Of a stretch of 64,000 nucleotides of DNA, positions 15,236 to 28,946 are shown piece by piece; position 1 is the stretch's first letter; the number at the start of each line of letters is the position of its first letter. The stretch is from NCBI GenBank assembly GCA_013365325.1, contig JABVXV010000152.1, forward strand, positions 80,478-144,477. The letters run 5' to 3'. The notes beneath the pieces were generated by a model. It was given only the letters and a program-made list of their open reading frames with translations. It was not told the origin of the DNA and made no database searches. The DNA is from Dipetalonema caudispina (lineage: Eukaryota; Nematoda; Chromadorea; Rhabditida; Onchocercidae). The translations under genes were made by a program, and so were the position numbers.

Positions 15236-15331
15236 CTAGCAAATTAGTTTAATCACCATAGGAACATCATCATCCGGAAATTCGTACTTACTCAGTAATT
15301 CTCTGAATTCCATTTCCATTAAACCAGTCAT
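15236..15331 (-). other. Possible small minus-strand exon (31 codons)
   Basis: Read on the minus strand, an ATG at 15331 opens 31 codons starting MTGLMEMEFRELLS and then KYEFPDDDVPMV before TAG. Residue composition is better balanced than in surrounding random frames. A consensus donor GTAAGT lies inside it, after the codons for FRELL. No partner exon was found and no family was recognised, so this is only a candidate. Confidence 0.2.
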
Positions 15332-17487
15332 ATCTTAATCAGCCACATCGGCTTTATTTTTATACGCGTTTTTTAACCAATTATTTAGGAAAAAAAAGTT
15401 CATATTTTTCAGGCATGAAATTTTGTTGTTTAATTGGAAATTAAACGATGGATCAAAAAAAATACTGAAAATATTGCTAATCTAAACGGCAATTATCGAA
15501 AATTCCTGCATTTGCTTCCTTTTCTTTTGCTTTTTTTTTCAAAAGAAAATAAGAAAAACTATTCGTTCGATCAATTTTTGGTAAACTGCGCCAAATAATG
15601 GATGTAACAACTACATTATGTCAAATCTGCGTAAGTTTATTTTTTCCACTTCTTAAATTTTTTGGTAAAATTTTTATTTGTGTGATTATTCAATTCGAAT
15701 ATTATTCATTGAAACTTTGAGGTACAGCATTTAATAGTTCAGTTTTTTTAAAATAATTTCATTCAATGAGAGGAAGCACCAATGATGTTCCGGAATAAAT
15801 TATTAAGTCAACTTGTAATTAGGTCAACCTATGAATTTTACCTCAATTCTTAGTTTATAATTAAATATAATTATTAGTACTGATAGTAATAAAAAGAAAG
15901 GAAGATAGAGCGAAAGAGTAGCTATCGTATTTTAAAATTAACCGAGTTATTGGATGATTTGAAAGATCCCAATAATCTAAAAATATTTTCCGAAAATTTT
16001 ACAAATTACTATTACCTCATTATATCCATTTTTTGCATTTTAATAATTTTCCATTTTATCTATTAATGCATTTAACCAACAAAAATTTCCATTTTATTAT
16101 CATTTGGGTGGAACAAAAAATTCAATTACTTACTTACTTAGATATCAAATGTTTGTTTAATTAACAATAAAACGAAAAAGAATAACCAAGTTTAAATGCT
16201 TTTTTTTTTCTTCTCAAAAAAAAACTATAACAAAGCCTTAATAAATTATGTAAATTTTTACAACTTAAATAAACAAAAGAAGTGTAAAATAAATGATAAA
16301 ATTTATTGAAGTTTTGGCAACGGTTGATAATTCAAAGAAACATTTTTTTGCCACAAATATTTTTATCCTAAAGAATTATTGCAAAACATTTTTTCTGACA
16401 ATCAATAACACATTAGCAGTTTAGAGTATTGCGAAAATTTGCAGAAAACTTTGAGATAGAAAAAGTTCTACATCAGTTTCAATTTGCTTCCACTGAGAAA
16501 TGATAGGTGATCACAGTTTCTTCAATGTGCAGTGGAAGCCAAAATTTTAGCAATTTTAAACAGTATAACTTCAAAGATTACTAAATATATATCCATCATA
16601 TTGTCAATATTCATTTCAAAATTCCATTTCGTAAATGAAAGTTGCAAGTCTAAAGTATGAAAAAAATCTGTCAGGAATTTCGGTGGTACCATCTCTTTTA
16701 GTATATCATTGTTCCTCTTATCATATATCAAGTAAGGTCATATGTGAGCTTTTCAAAAGAGACTAATAAATACAACCCATTTGCTTCTAACTAGTTAAAT
16801 TATTTAAGCTTTTTATGAATCGAATAACTTGAATTCCTTGACCTGGAATGTATCAGATAATTTATACACTCAAATGATTGAAAAAGACCAATTACCATTC
16901 AACTAAATCAAATAAAATAGAATCAAAAATAATTTAAGAAAAATATGCAGGAAAAGCAAAAACTTTATTCAACAAATAAAAACATATGTCTAATAAAAGA
17001 AATGAAGTGTATTGACATTCCTAAATTTAATTATTGTAAAATATTTGTGAAACCTTGAAAAAATAATTCTATTTTGAAATTACACTGCAAAATATATTAT
17101 AAAATACGAAATTATATCAAAGTTTTATAAGGCCTTAAAATTATTGCATTTTCAAAGCATATAATAATCACTATATTTTATTAAAAATATATGTCATGAA
17201 AATTTAAAATTACTGTACCCCCAAATTATATAATAATTACTCTATTTGTATAAAAATATTTAATGGGACTTTATTGCATTTTTATTCGTTTCAAATTAAA
17301 TAATAAATCTTGAAAAAATGAAAAAACAATATGTTAACACCGAGATTTTCAACATAATTAAAGAAATACATAAATATATATTTCTTTCCAATTCAAATAC
17401 TCCTTGTACCTAACCCTTTCTGATGACAATCATACATTCATCAATTGTCCCCAAGATATTGTTTACCAGTACATCGACCAGACGCCC

Positions 17488-17504
17488 TGTCCTTTAAGAG
17501 GACA
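17488..17504. other. Hairpin in a GC-richer patch
   Basis: TGTCCT and AGGACA form a perfect 6-bp stem around a 5-base loop (TTAAG). It lies in a roughly 100-bp patch (17440-17540) that is noticeably richer in G+C than its flanks. No open frame or known RNA was recognised. Confidence 0.35.
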
Positions 17505-18142
17505 AATACTTGTTAAGTACGCCTTTCTAGGTCATCTTCAATTTGCATATTTATAATTCTACTTTCTATCTTCGCAAAAAGTTCAAGGACTACATTGTAA
17601 AATATTGTCGAAATTTCAATTTTTATTTTTGCTCATATTTCTCCCGGATAATATTTTTAATCTATTGATTCGATATATCTTTCAGATGAAGCACTTTTTT
17701 TGCTGTTTTCAAAAATTCGATTCATTGACTAATATTTCAACTTCTCCTTTCACTTCTTTTCCAGCCGTTGTTGTTGTTGGAATGAAATATTTATAAACGA
17801 GCGCTAAATAATCCTCTGAATTTCCAGATTGAATTCACACTTAAATAAATAAAAAGGATCGAAATTCATTGAGTTATTTCAAAGCTTATGAAGATAGACT
17901 ACTTACTTACTTACATTATGATCAGATTATTTATGTGACATTATTGATTAGCATGGAATGTAAAATTTTAGTTTCATTTCCATTCTCTTCATTTCCTTTT
18001 TTTCTTTTTTTTTTTTCATTTCAATGCCAATTGTAGCTTAGCAGTAAAAGATGCAAAATCGATGATCAACACTTTAACGATGTTTGTTTGGTTTCAATTT
18101 CTCCTTTTTTTTTTCCCCCTCTATTATAGCTCGAAATAGCTC

Positions 18143-18171
18143 TTTGTTTGTTTGTTTGTTTGTTTGTTTTG
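18143..18171. repeat. (TTTG)n microsatellite
   Basis: About seven copies of the tetranucleotide TTTG. Confidence 0.9.
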
Positions 18172-20737
18172 TTTCAAGAAGTTAGATTATAATTTGATTG
18201 ATTAAACTTGCAGAAGATAAAAAGTTTTAAATATTTCATTTGGTATTTTCAATCGAATGATTTCATCCACTTTTTTTTTAATCTAACATGAAACGCATTG
18301 ATATTATTATCAATGGCTTAAGAAGGAATCCTTAAGAGTTGTATCAAAATAGTTTCCAATTTCACTGATAGAAAGCCTACTATGTAATGTATTTTATGCA
18401 TAGTTAGTTAGCAATTTTACGATAATGTTGCAGAAAAGATAAATCGTATACAAAAATGATAGATAATTTATGCTTGCATTTATTGGATTTTTAAAATTTC
18501 CAACATTCATATTATTTTTAAACTTTCTAAATTTCAGTCATTCCTTCAACATTTGCTTCTTGTTTTCTTCTTTTCCTACTGTATATTATCGTCTACTAAT
18601 ATTGTCGCGTTATTGTTGTGTACCAATGTCATATCAAATGTGCGGTAACATCAATTATATTAATAAAATCTACAATAAATACTATCATCCAATTATAGCA
18701 GTGATTTTTACACCCAAAATTTGAAATCAATGACATAGTGATACTTGATTGTAGTAGTGATATTTGCACCCCAAAATTAAATTAAATTTAAATGATTTGA
18801 TGTTATCTATTGTGACAATTTAACACAACTCTTCTCTAATTCCTTTCACATTTTTGTTTCCAAAAAAAAAAAAAAAAGCAAAAGTAAAAAATTCAAATAA
18901 TTTCGAAGCCCGCCAACTGACTTGAGCTATTCAATGAGTGTTTATGCAAGCTTAAACTGTCATTTTCATTTATTTTCTAAATTCGCCGTCTATCTATCAT
19001 TCCCATACAACTCAATGGACATTTCAACACATCCATTTTCCTTTTTTTTTTTTTTTCGCGATATATTCCTAATTTGAATATTAGAATAACAACACTAATT
19101 GATGATAAATACATATGTGATAGTTATATACTTATCATTTTTTAAAGTCTTCGTTCAATTCTTTTCGTTTTATGCCTGAAAAATTTTATACTTCCAATGT
19201 AAAATTCTAGCTGTAAAATCATTATGAATTTTCAACATTTTACAAATTTCATACTTAAAATTTAAGTTATTGAGATCATTATATTACGAATGTTATAAAT
19301 TGATACTTTGCATGTTTATTTCGGTTAAATCCTTTTTTTGTATATGTCTAAAGAAATGTTATCAAAATAAATTAATGTTCAAAAGCTTATCTAACAATAA
19401 TGTATCGTTTACGATGAAATTCACAATTTTAAAAAATTTTTTTCGACACAATTTTTGGTTTTTCTTTGTTTTTTTATTTATTTATTTTTTTTTAAAAAAG
19501 AGTCTGACTTTTACAATGGCGGCAAAATTCTTTGATTTCATCATTTCACTCAAAATGATAACGAGTTTTTAATATGATTACAATTGAATAGCAACTACCA
19601 AATAATATCGTTTCAATTTGTAAAAAAAAAAAGAAAAAAAAACATTGTTTTATTTACTGCGTCTTCTCTTTACGGAACAAATTTCACATTTATTTTTATT
19701 TCTTTATTCATTTTTGATTTATTTATTTATTCATTCATCAATCTTTTGATTATTTATGTATGGCTTTAATTATGCATAAAAAATTTGAAAAATACTCAAA
19801 TAAATCAATGAATAAATTGAGAAATAAATAAATTAAAAAATAAATAAATTAAAAAATAAATAAGTCAATATAGTATTTTCGTGAAGAAATGTAATTGCAA
19901 TGTACCTTTTTTTTTAATTTCTTTAACTTTTTAATGCTAATTTAGAGTTTAGGGGTTCTGTGAAATGAGATTCCAACTAACTTGGCCAAATTAAGAAAAA
20001 GAGCCGTCCAACTTTTTTAGGCTGAACCAATTTTTGAGAAAAAATTGAATACATTCTTGGAAGTAAGAATTTGAAAAATGCTTCACAATTGCTTATCACT
20101 TTATTTAATCGAGCCTTAGGCTATTCTGATGCTTTTGTTGGCTATCGAAGAATAATAAATTATTTTTACCCTATTTCAACCCATAATTCTTGAATGCATA
20201 ATTTAATTTTTGATTCACAGTTAAAATAGTTTATGATTTACTTAATAATTATGTTCAAATAACAAAATATTCTCTCATTGTATTTTCTCACCATTTCCAA
20301 TATTCAGACATTTATAATTAAAGTGAAATTTCACGAAACATAAAATTTCAGAAATTTTTACTTGAAAAAGAAACTTTTGACTGTTAGTCGAAATTTGGGC
20401 ATTGATGTAAAGCAAACAGTAAGTGTGGGATAAAATATTCTATAGTTATACAAAAGCATATTTATGCAGGATCTGAATAGAATGAGAATAGTATCAACTA
20501 TGAAATATTTACATCGAAGTGATCTAAAGCTCAAACATTTTCGCATATTTGATTTTCGCTCATTTACCAAAGAAAAAAAACTTTTTTCTTTTTCTGACAA
20601 AAAAAAAAAAAAACTTCATAAAAATCGAATTATTATAGCAAATTCTATCAATATTTATATGTTTCCTAATTGTTTTTTTTTTTTTTTCACAATGCAAAGT
20701 AATGATAAGATTATCATACAAATAAAAACGTTCCGTT

Positions 20738-20852
20738 CCGTTTCACTTTTATTTATTTTTTCCCACGTAGCAATTCTATTCCGTTCCGTTTCGGATTATT
20801 TTTCCGCAATACAAGTATTGTTTCCATTCGTTTCATTTCGGATTATTTCTCA
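20738..20852. repeat. Short CGTTCCGTTTC repeats
   Basis: The word CGTTCCGTTTC occurs near 20741 and again near 20780, and an eroded CATTCGTTTCATTTCGG copy lies near 20825. The last two are followed by GGATTATTT. The repeat is short and degenerate. Confidence 0.5.
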
Positions 20853-23800
20853 ATAAAATTCACAAATTTCTATGCAATTCTTACTCTATCATATATTTAC
20901 TCCCTATAAATTTGGTAATTATTATTATCCGTTTTTATTTCCAGAAGGAAAAAAGTAGCAGAAAAAGTTTTTACAATATTACAAAATTTGTTTGCACTTT
21001 GTAATGTTGTAAAAAATTTTTTCTCCTTCATTCATTTTATTTTTAGTCTCTGCAGGCATAATTATTGCATTTGTCAAATTTACTTTTTTTTTTTCCACTT
21101 TGAAGAAGATTTAACAATTTTTACATCTGCACGATTGTGCAATTTGTGCCAATAAATCGTGAAATAATTTGTATCGTTGGAATTTCATTCAGCTATTCAA
21201 TTTATTACAATTTCAAATTTTACATTCATATCTAGATCATTTTGAAATAGACGAAACTTTAATTTTTTTTTATTGCTTATCCAAATAAGTAATTTTATTA
21301 TTTGTGTAACGATATTGCTTCCTTATTTTTTCTTTAAATAACTATATTATCATTACTAATATTATTACAATTTCTCATAAAATTATACAATGTAACAGTT
21401 TTGTGTACGTATGTTTACGTCTACCTGAAATAATTTGGTATAATCTTTAATCACATCCGCGTTAGTTTTACTGACAGTGTGCAAGTGTATTTTAAATAAT
21501 AAATAATGGATTTAACGAGAAAAATGAAATAAAAAACGAAATGGTTAGGTTTTTCGATATCGAATTTCTAATCCAAACTAACAAAATTGAAATGTTAAAT
21601 TTAAAAATATCTTAGCGCTAACTATTTCTGTCTTTTTCCTTTTCCTTCCTTTAAATTTCAAATATTTTAGCTATTATATTTCTCAAGAGATAATCTGTTC
21701 AATTATTTTTTCCTTCCATTCAGAAGACGAAGAAAATATTAGCAACAAAAAGCAATGTTCACTCAAACATTTGAAATGTTCATCCTTCATTTGATAGCAT
21801 TTCAGTTTTATCTAAATTATATTTGAGTAAACTTTAAATCCAAATTTAGATTTAAATTTATAACTTTACAAATGTCCAAACACATTTAATTCGCTATAAA
21901 TATTTCAGCACCTTTGCCCACTTTTCTTTCTTTTTTTGTTTGCACATTTCACTTAAAAATATACAATTTGAGCATTTTTCTTACCTCTCAATTTCCAATA
22001 TCATACCATCGCCGTCGTTGGATAATTTTTTTTGCAGAAAATTTTCTTTTTTTTTCCTGCACTTCTCATAGGAATTGTGTTATTGATGAATTGGTAGTTA
22101 CTATCGGATCGGATCGGATTGTCCTTGGAAATTTTGTCACTAATCAATGTTTTGGACACTTTTCTTTTTCGTTTCTTTTTTTCTTGGTCCCTTGAAAGCA
22201 GAACGAAGAAGTGGAATGGAAATGAAATGAAGTGATGAAATTGAAGAGATGTTAATTGAAATTCCGAATGTGCGCCCTCCTTTTTATCTAACTTAATTTA
22301 AATTTTACAATAATTTTCTATTGTCAGTTACGGATAATTTCTTATTTTCCCACAATTATATTCATAATTATCGTTTTCATAATTTATAAATAGTATGAAA
22401 AGGCTGAAATAAATGTTTGTTTAATGCATAGTTTTTGGTTACAGTAAATGCCAAATTTTCTGTTCATTTTAAATTGTAAGTTAAAATTTTAAATTACAAT
22501 TCAATTATCAATTGAAATTCAATTAACTGATTCATCATGGGTTGATGGAAGGAAAATTGTAAACTTGAGAATTTTAAATTCAAAAAATTTATGTAAACTT
22601 CATGGCAATTTTCCATTATTCAATTATTTTTTGTTGCAAAAAGAGGAGAAAATTGTTTTTCTGTTATTAAATTAATAATCGATTCATTATTTTTTAAGTG
22701 AAATATTTAAAAAAAAGAAAAAAAAAACAAAGAGATATTACACTCCTTCTTCGAGCCCATTCTTACTTAACATTTAACTGTTAGAATTTTTTAATCAATC
22801 ATTCCTTGTCTTCATCTTTCACATCCCTTCTTTCCTCATTAATTATTTGATAAATGAATTCTGATTATAAAAATCAAAGTAATAGTAAATCTTTTGGATC
22901 CTAAAATTTATATTCTGTTCCTCATTCCTTTTCCTTTTTTTCTCAGAAAATAGAAATTAAATGTTTTCAAAAAATTCTATATTGCTATTTCTTTCTATTA
23001 CACATTTTTTTCTGGCACAGCTGTAGCCAACTATTTTCCCATAGTAAATTTATGCCTTTTGTTGGCTCACACATTTGGCACTTTTTTACCTGAAAGTAAT
23101 AAGCATATTTTTCATTCTTTTTTCTCCTTTCTCTACTATTAATGATTGACTCTTTTTATTAAAGTACCTTTTTAGAAATTAAAATAAAAAAACTTAGGAA
23201 ATTTATGGTCATGCATATATTTGAAAAATAATTATTAGAGAAATTCAAATTATGGCTTCATTTTTTTCTTTTCCCATATATGCTTCAAATGTTAGAACAA
23301 ATTTTCCTCAAAAATTTGCAAAAAGTAAGTCTAATCCATCTGAATTTCTCGTCTTTTTAGGGTATTATCATTTTTAAGTTTTATTTTATCCTTAATGCAA
23401 TTTTGCTCTAATAACCTCACGAAAATAGATTGCTTAGCATAATTTTGAATTAAAACCAAAAAGCGCCATCATTTGTTATCAAATGAATGATTTTAAATTT
23501 GTTAAATTTCTTTTTGTTGAATGAATAAATAATTTTTTTTCAAAGCAAATTATTAACATTTAGATATTTTGATTCCATAAAATAATGTAGCAAATAATTT
23601 TACTAATTCATTATAATTATTTAATAGTATCATTGTGTTTGCTTTCATTTTAGTTGAAAAAGTAAAAAATTTGGAATTTAACGATTACTATTTTAAAATC
23701 GGTAATTTAAACAAATCAACTTAAACTTTACTCGTTTAAAAATCAATTTGATTAGAATAAAGAAACTTGATATTACGGTTTCATAATTTCCTATTCCGAT

Positions 23801-25051
23801 AATCGAATATTTCTATGATTACCATTATTTTTATTCATAAACATATATATACCATAGCAGCATGACATGTTAATATTATCAGAATAATAAAGTCACGTTT
23901 CATTTTCAATAATTTCAGCTTATATTTCGATTCCACATTTCATTTAATCGATAATTTGTTGCAGATCATTATACGTTTCTCGTGTTGTCATATGTTAAAT
24001 TTGAAATTCGATGGAAAAGTTACAAAAGCATTGATTGAGAGGAAAAAAAAAAAAAAGGAAATCAAAATGAAAAGGAAATAACCTTTCCATTTCAAAGTTT
24101 TTTTTTTTTATTTTTTTGCCCAAATGTGCAATCAATTGACATGTACATTTATTTTAATTCGTTCAGCTGTTCTTTTCTGTAAAATCAACAAAAAATTAGC
24201 ATAAATGAAATAATTTTTTCACTTCTGAATTTCTAATTAACATGCTTACTTAATGAGCGAAAACAAAAACGAAACGTTCTCCAAAAATCTAAAAAATGAA
24301 GCAAACATTTAAATTTTAAGTTTTTCCCTTTTTTTCCACCGTACATAGGACGCTAAAAAGGATAATTAAATTGTCTTTAAAAAAAAAAAAAAACCTGTTG
24401 ATCAGACCGGTTCTATCAATCCGCTCATTTATTCATTCATTCGTTCATTCATTTAATTTCATTCCATTCCTTCCCTTTCTTTTTTCATTCTAACCTTATC
24501 ATTGATGTTTAACGTACATCATTTGCTGAAATAAAAGTTAATTTTGAAAATTCAAAAGAAGAGGGTACTCTCTCACTCTCTATCTTTTTCTTTTTAATCT
24601 TTTCCTCAACATTTCTTTTTTTTTTTCATATATATTTTTAGTAATATTTAATTCACATGTAAACTTGAATTAATCCTTACAATGGAAGTTTATTTTCTTT
24701 CTCACTTTTTCCTTTCTTTCTTTTCTTTTTACTATAAGCAACTAATTGTCTTTTTTTTTCAATTAATTTAACTAAAATAATAATGAATGTTCAAAAAAGG
24801 AACAGAAACAAAAATTCAATTCCCTTTCTTTTTTCCTGCTCTTCTTTCACTCTTTTCTTTTTCTCCCTCTCTCTTCTCTATTTTCAGTTTTGTTTAACAT
24901 CAACAGTCTTTTTTTCTTTCGAGTTCATTTATTTTCGGGTAAGAATTAATTAGTTCTAATTTTTTCAAATAAACAATCTTTATTATCCATTGTTATTCAT
25001 ACAGAATAATGGAAATTGATTAAAAATCAATCCTAAAATCATTCCGTTTAT

Positions 25052-25077
25052 TTTATCCCGATATAAACCGGGATAAA
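25052..25077. other. Perfect 9-bp inverted repeat
   Basis: TTTATCCCG and CGGGATAAA flank an 8-base spacer. It stands alone in intergenic DNA with no open frame around it. Confidence 0.5.
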
Positions 25078-28000
25078 TCATGGTAAAAAACTTTTTCAAT
25101 TTGTTTTTTCTTTTTCTCTTCCTTTCTCTTCTTCATTCTTCTTTTCCTTTCTTTCCCACGTGATAATAATTAATCGAAGTTTTCTCCTTTTGATTTATTA
25201 TACTAACCAACTTGAAACTCCGTCAACATTTCCCTTTATTTTTTTCTCTTCAATTTTCCGTAATGACCGGTTTTCCGGACATTGCAACAATTTTAACCCT
25301 CCACTTAAATTAAACAATACGTGGGATTGTTGTTCTATTTTATTTAGACTGACTAATTGGAGTTCGGAATTATCCTGGAAGACAAAATTATAAATGAAAT
25401 TTTAAAAATCAGATGTTGTCAAGAAACTTGCATATCTTTTTTTTTCCTAGCAAAAGTTTGGTTTTGAATTATCATTCTTTTTTTTTTTTTTGGTTTTGTG
25501 TACATTCATCATGGGAGAAACAATTCTTATTTCAAAAAAAAAGAAGGAAAACTTTTTTTTGCTTCAAACAGTTAGTTTTAAAAAGAGAGAAGAAAGTTTT
25601 AGAAATTATTTTTTAGAAAAAAGATGGAGAAAAATTATTATCACAATCACTGAAAATTTAAATAAAAATGATGGAATTAAGGCAATATGGTAATATACTA
25701 TCAAAAGTTGATCACTATGATCAGTTATTATGAAATGAAATTTCAATCATTTCAATTTAAATAAAGTTCTTCTTTGCTTTTTTGCTTTAATTCTACAGTT
25801 TGTTGTAATTTTGTTATCTTTATAAATTTTCTGTTTGAATTTAATTCTTGATATCTTTATGAATAGAGAAAGTAAAGAGAGGGAGAGAAAGACAGAGCAA
25901 AGTTTATGTCGATTGAAATATCAAAATTATCGGTGTAATATCAAAAGAACGCTTTCCATACCATATTGACGATACGTATTTGGTTTAATGTATCAAAATG
26001 TACAATTTTTGGCTGATTCTTTTAATGATATTAATAATTATTGGTTATTATCATAACAGTAACTGTTATTATTATCACTATCTTCGACATTTATTATTTT
26101 AAACTAATTTTTATCAGTCTTCCCTCTTATGCTAAATAAATAAGAAATTAGTCAATTTATATATTCTTTAAATATTGAAAGCAAAATCCAATTAAATGTT
26201 AGTTCCAAAATTTTCAATCTTGTCTTTATTGTATCATATACTAAGGTTAATTAGTTAATTGATAAATTAAGAGAATTCAATTAATTCAACCAACTTTTTT
26301 CCCACATTTATATACCTTTCACAAAAACAAAAACATCCACTTTTATCGTATACAATTTTCAATATTTTTTAAAATTATTCATACAGTTTACTTCATAAAT
26401 TAACGAAATTTTCATTCATCTCAACCTTTAATTCCTTGAAAAGACTTTTCGTCATTTTCACCTATCTCCTTGTAAATTTTAAAATTTATTTCACTCAAAA
26501 TGTTTGAATCCATTATTGAAATGAAAATGTTGTACATATCCATTTAGATACAGGAAAATTGACAACATTTTAAAGGTCCTTGAAGTGAGACAAGCACTAT
26601 TTAATAGCCATTGATTGAAAAAGATAGGCTCATTTTTGGGGAGGAGGGAATGATTTGTTAGAAAATATTGTCATTGCTATTATTATTATCATTGTTATCA
26701 TTATTATCACTCTCATCATTATATGCTATAACATTTATGATTTATGAATGATGATGTAGAAGAATGTTGCTGTATCTTTTCTTTTTGATAATATTTTCAA
26801 TGTTAAGTATGAGTGTGTGAAATTGTTAAATTATAAATGATTTGAAATTTCTTTTAAAAAATTTCAACACGTTTGTACGCTAAGAATTTCTTCATCGGTA
26901 AAAGAATTTAAAAAAAGACTAATGTTATGAAATGAACTGTCCAAAATTGTTAAATATCCTAGTTATTCGAGTAATTAATTATACAGTTATGCGTTTTTAG
27001 CTAATTCGTTTTCAAACTAATTACCTATGTTGGCTAGTAAGAATTAAATTAAAATGCAAAATTTCGTGAGTCATCAATCAGCACAATCAAAAATTTATTT
27101 TTGAATGGAGGAAGAAATGATATAAAATGAAAAGCTCAAGGCGATTAAGGCATCATTATTAGATCTAATTAATGAGGTCATTTTAAACTAACCACTTTAA
27201 TATATTTATATCGTCAACCACTTGGCATCATTTCTCGAAAGCAATTTAATTTCTTCGCAAAGTGTTTCGTTTTGAAATACAAACAGACAATGAAAAAAAA
27301 AATAAAAAGATTGAAATGAAACCTTAAAAAAAAAAAAACAAAGATCAAAATAAAATTGGCATCAAAACGATACTAGAAATAACGCTTTTTTTTCTCCGCT
27401 TTCTCTGCCACTGCATTGAATTTTTATCGTTCCAAATGTTTTAACAAATTTTTGTTAAAATTTGAACGAATCTTTAAACCTTTATCTTATGTTATAAGTG
27501 TCGTTCATTTTTTTCTTTTTTTTTTTTGATTATTTACCAGAACGGAACTATAATAATATGACAATTTCTTATAATTTGAATTAGTTTAAAAAGGAAAAAC
27601 TGTGGCTGTTATCACATGACATCACACATTTTGTAAAAATTATATTCAAAATTACTTTAGTAAAGAATAATCTTTAAGTATTCTTTCTATTTGTAAAATT
27701 GATATCCAAGAAAATTGATAATTAATAGAAAATTGAAGGACTTAACGTCAATATGATTACGATTCAAAAAAATCACTAGTCTGTTAATGATAATATGCAA
27801 ATTATCATCCAATATTATCACCTATTTACCAAAACAAAGGAAGAAATAAGGAAGAAACTTTTGCTCTTTTCTTGGCTTACTAGAATTTTTAGTAAATAAA
27901 TTTTTTCTTTCTTTTTTATTTTTAGTAAAATTTCCAGTAAATTTTTGAAGTGTTTTATCTATCTCATAGCTATTTGTTTACTATTCATTCGTTTCTCAAA

Positions 28001-28637
28001 TATTACACTGTTTTATTTGTCCATTTATTGTTTTAGCTGTTGAATAGAAATATATATTTTTGTTAATATTACTAAAAATTTTTTCCCATTTTGAATAAAT
28101 AATTCATCCATTTCTAATTTCCTACATATTTAGTTTTTGTTATTTAAAAAAAGAGATATATACTTTGTTATTTTAACAATTTATATTTACATATTTGAGG
28201 ATAAGTTAATTATAATATATAATCATTGTTATACACATATGATTTATGCAGAAATGAACTAAATTAATCATATTATATAAACACTGTTGTTATTTAATTT
28301 TCATATTTTTTATTATCATTTATTGTTATAGTTATATTACTATGTTGTTATTGTTATTGTTATGTTGTTATGTGTTATTGTTATTGTTATACATATACAA
28401 TAGACATAAGTGTATATTTGCACTTCATTTACTCATAATGAAATAATACTTATTGTTTAAGCATCATAAATGAATGTAATAATTTTTAAATGATATGAAA
28501 TTTTCAATTTTTCCTCATCAAAAGAATAACTTAATGAGGCATGAAATTTCAAATGATAATTTAACAGAATTTCAAGATTACACAGTATATTTATAGGCAT
28601 ATTTATATTTCAAATTTCAAATACATCAAAAGCGCAT

Positions 28638-28946
28638 ATGGGCAGTCAACAGATGGCTGTTGAAAAATAGATACTTCATCTTTTCTTCGATACGATGGAA
28701 TCTTTTCTCCCTTCTACTTTTCCCTCTCTCTCTCTCTCCCACTCTTTCTCTTATTTATTATTTACATTCCCCTATTATTTAACATTTTTTTCCTCACTTA
28801 TACATTTAATTTCTTTATTCTGTAAAACTCATTCACAGAAACAACCATACAATTCTGATAGGTATCGATTGAGACAAATATTTTGTTATTCGATATTTAT
28901 TTTTATTATTTTCGGTATTAGTTTTGTAATATTAAGTCTCAAAGCA
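28638..28946 (+). CDS. Candidate first two exons of the large solenoid gene, encoding a signal anchor
   Basis: A possible exon 28638-28658 (MGSQQMA, donor GTTGAA) joins in phase 0 to 28839-28946 (acceptor ATTCACAG, donor GTATTT). The second exon encodes a basic stretch with DRYRLRQ followed by about 22 hydrophobic residues (IFCYSIFIFIIFGISFVIL). That pattern fits a type II signal anchor, basic side in the cytosol. It ends in phase 0, matching the next exon at 30727. Joining them would place the solenoid outside the cell or in the lumen. The intron to 30727 would be about 1.8 kb. Against it: the frame is AT-rich, and the exon at 30727 begins with its own ATG right after an acceptor, so the gene may simply start there by trans-splicing. 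Confidence 0.35.

Noticed and set aside
16522..16731. Minus-strand frame of 69 codons with fairly balanced residues
   Set aside because: No splice partners, no recognised family and no composition shift in the DNA. Not enough to call a gene.
20464..20580. Frame reading MKYLHRSDLK and then FRIFDF, faintly like a protein-kinase catalytic loop
   Set aside because: The HRD spacing is wrong, there is no DFG or other kinase motif nearby, and the frame runs into poly-Lys. Chance resemblance.
21914..22195. Plus-strand frame of 93 codons ending in a stretch with SDRIVLGNFVTNQC
   Set aside because: The first half is Phe/Ser-rich low-complexity sequence and the GATCGG run explains part of the rest. 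No domain recognised.
25160..25393. Plus-strand frame of 77 codons with a Cys/Trp-containing end
   Set aside because: No family or partner exon recognised, and flanking frames are equally open.
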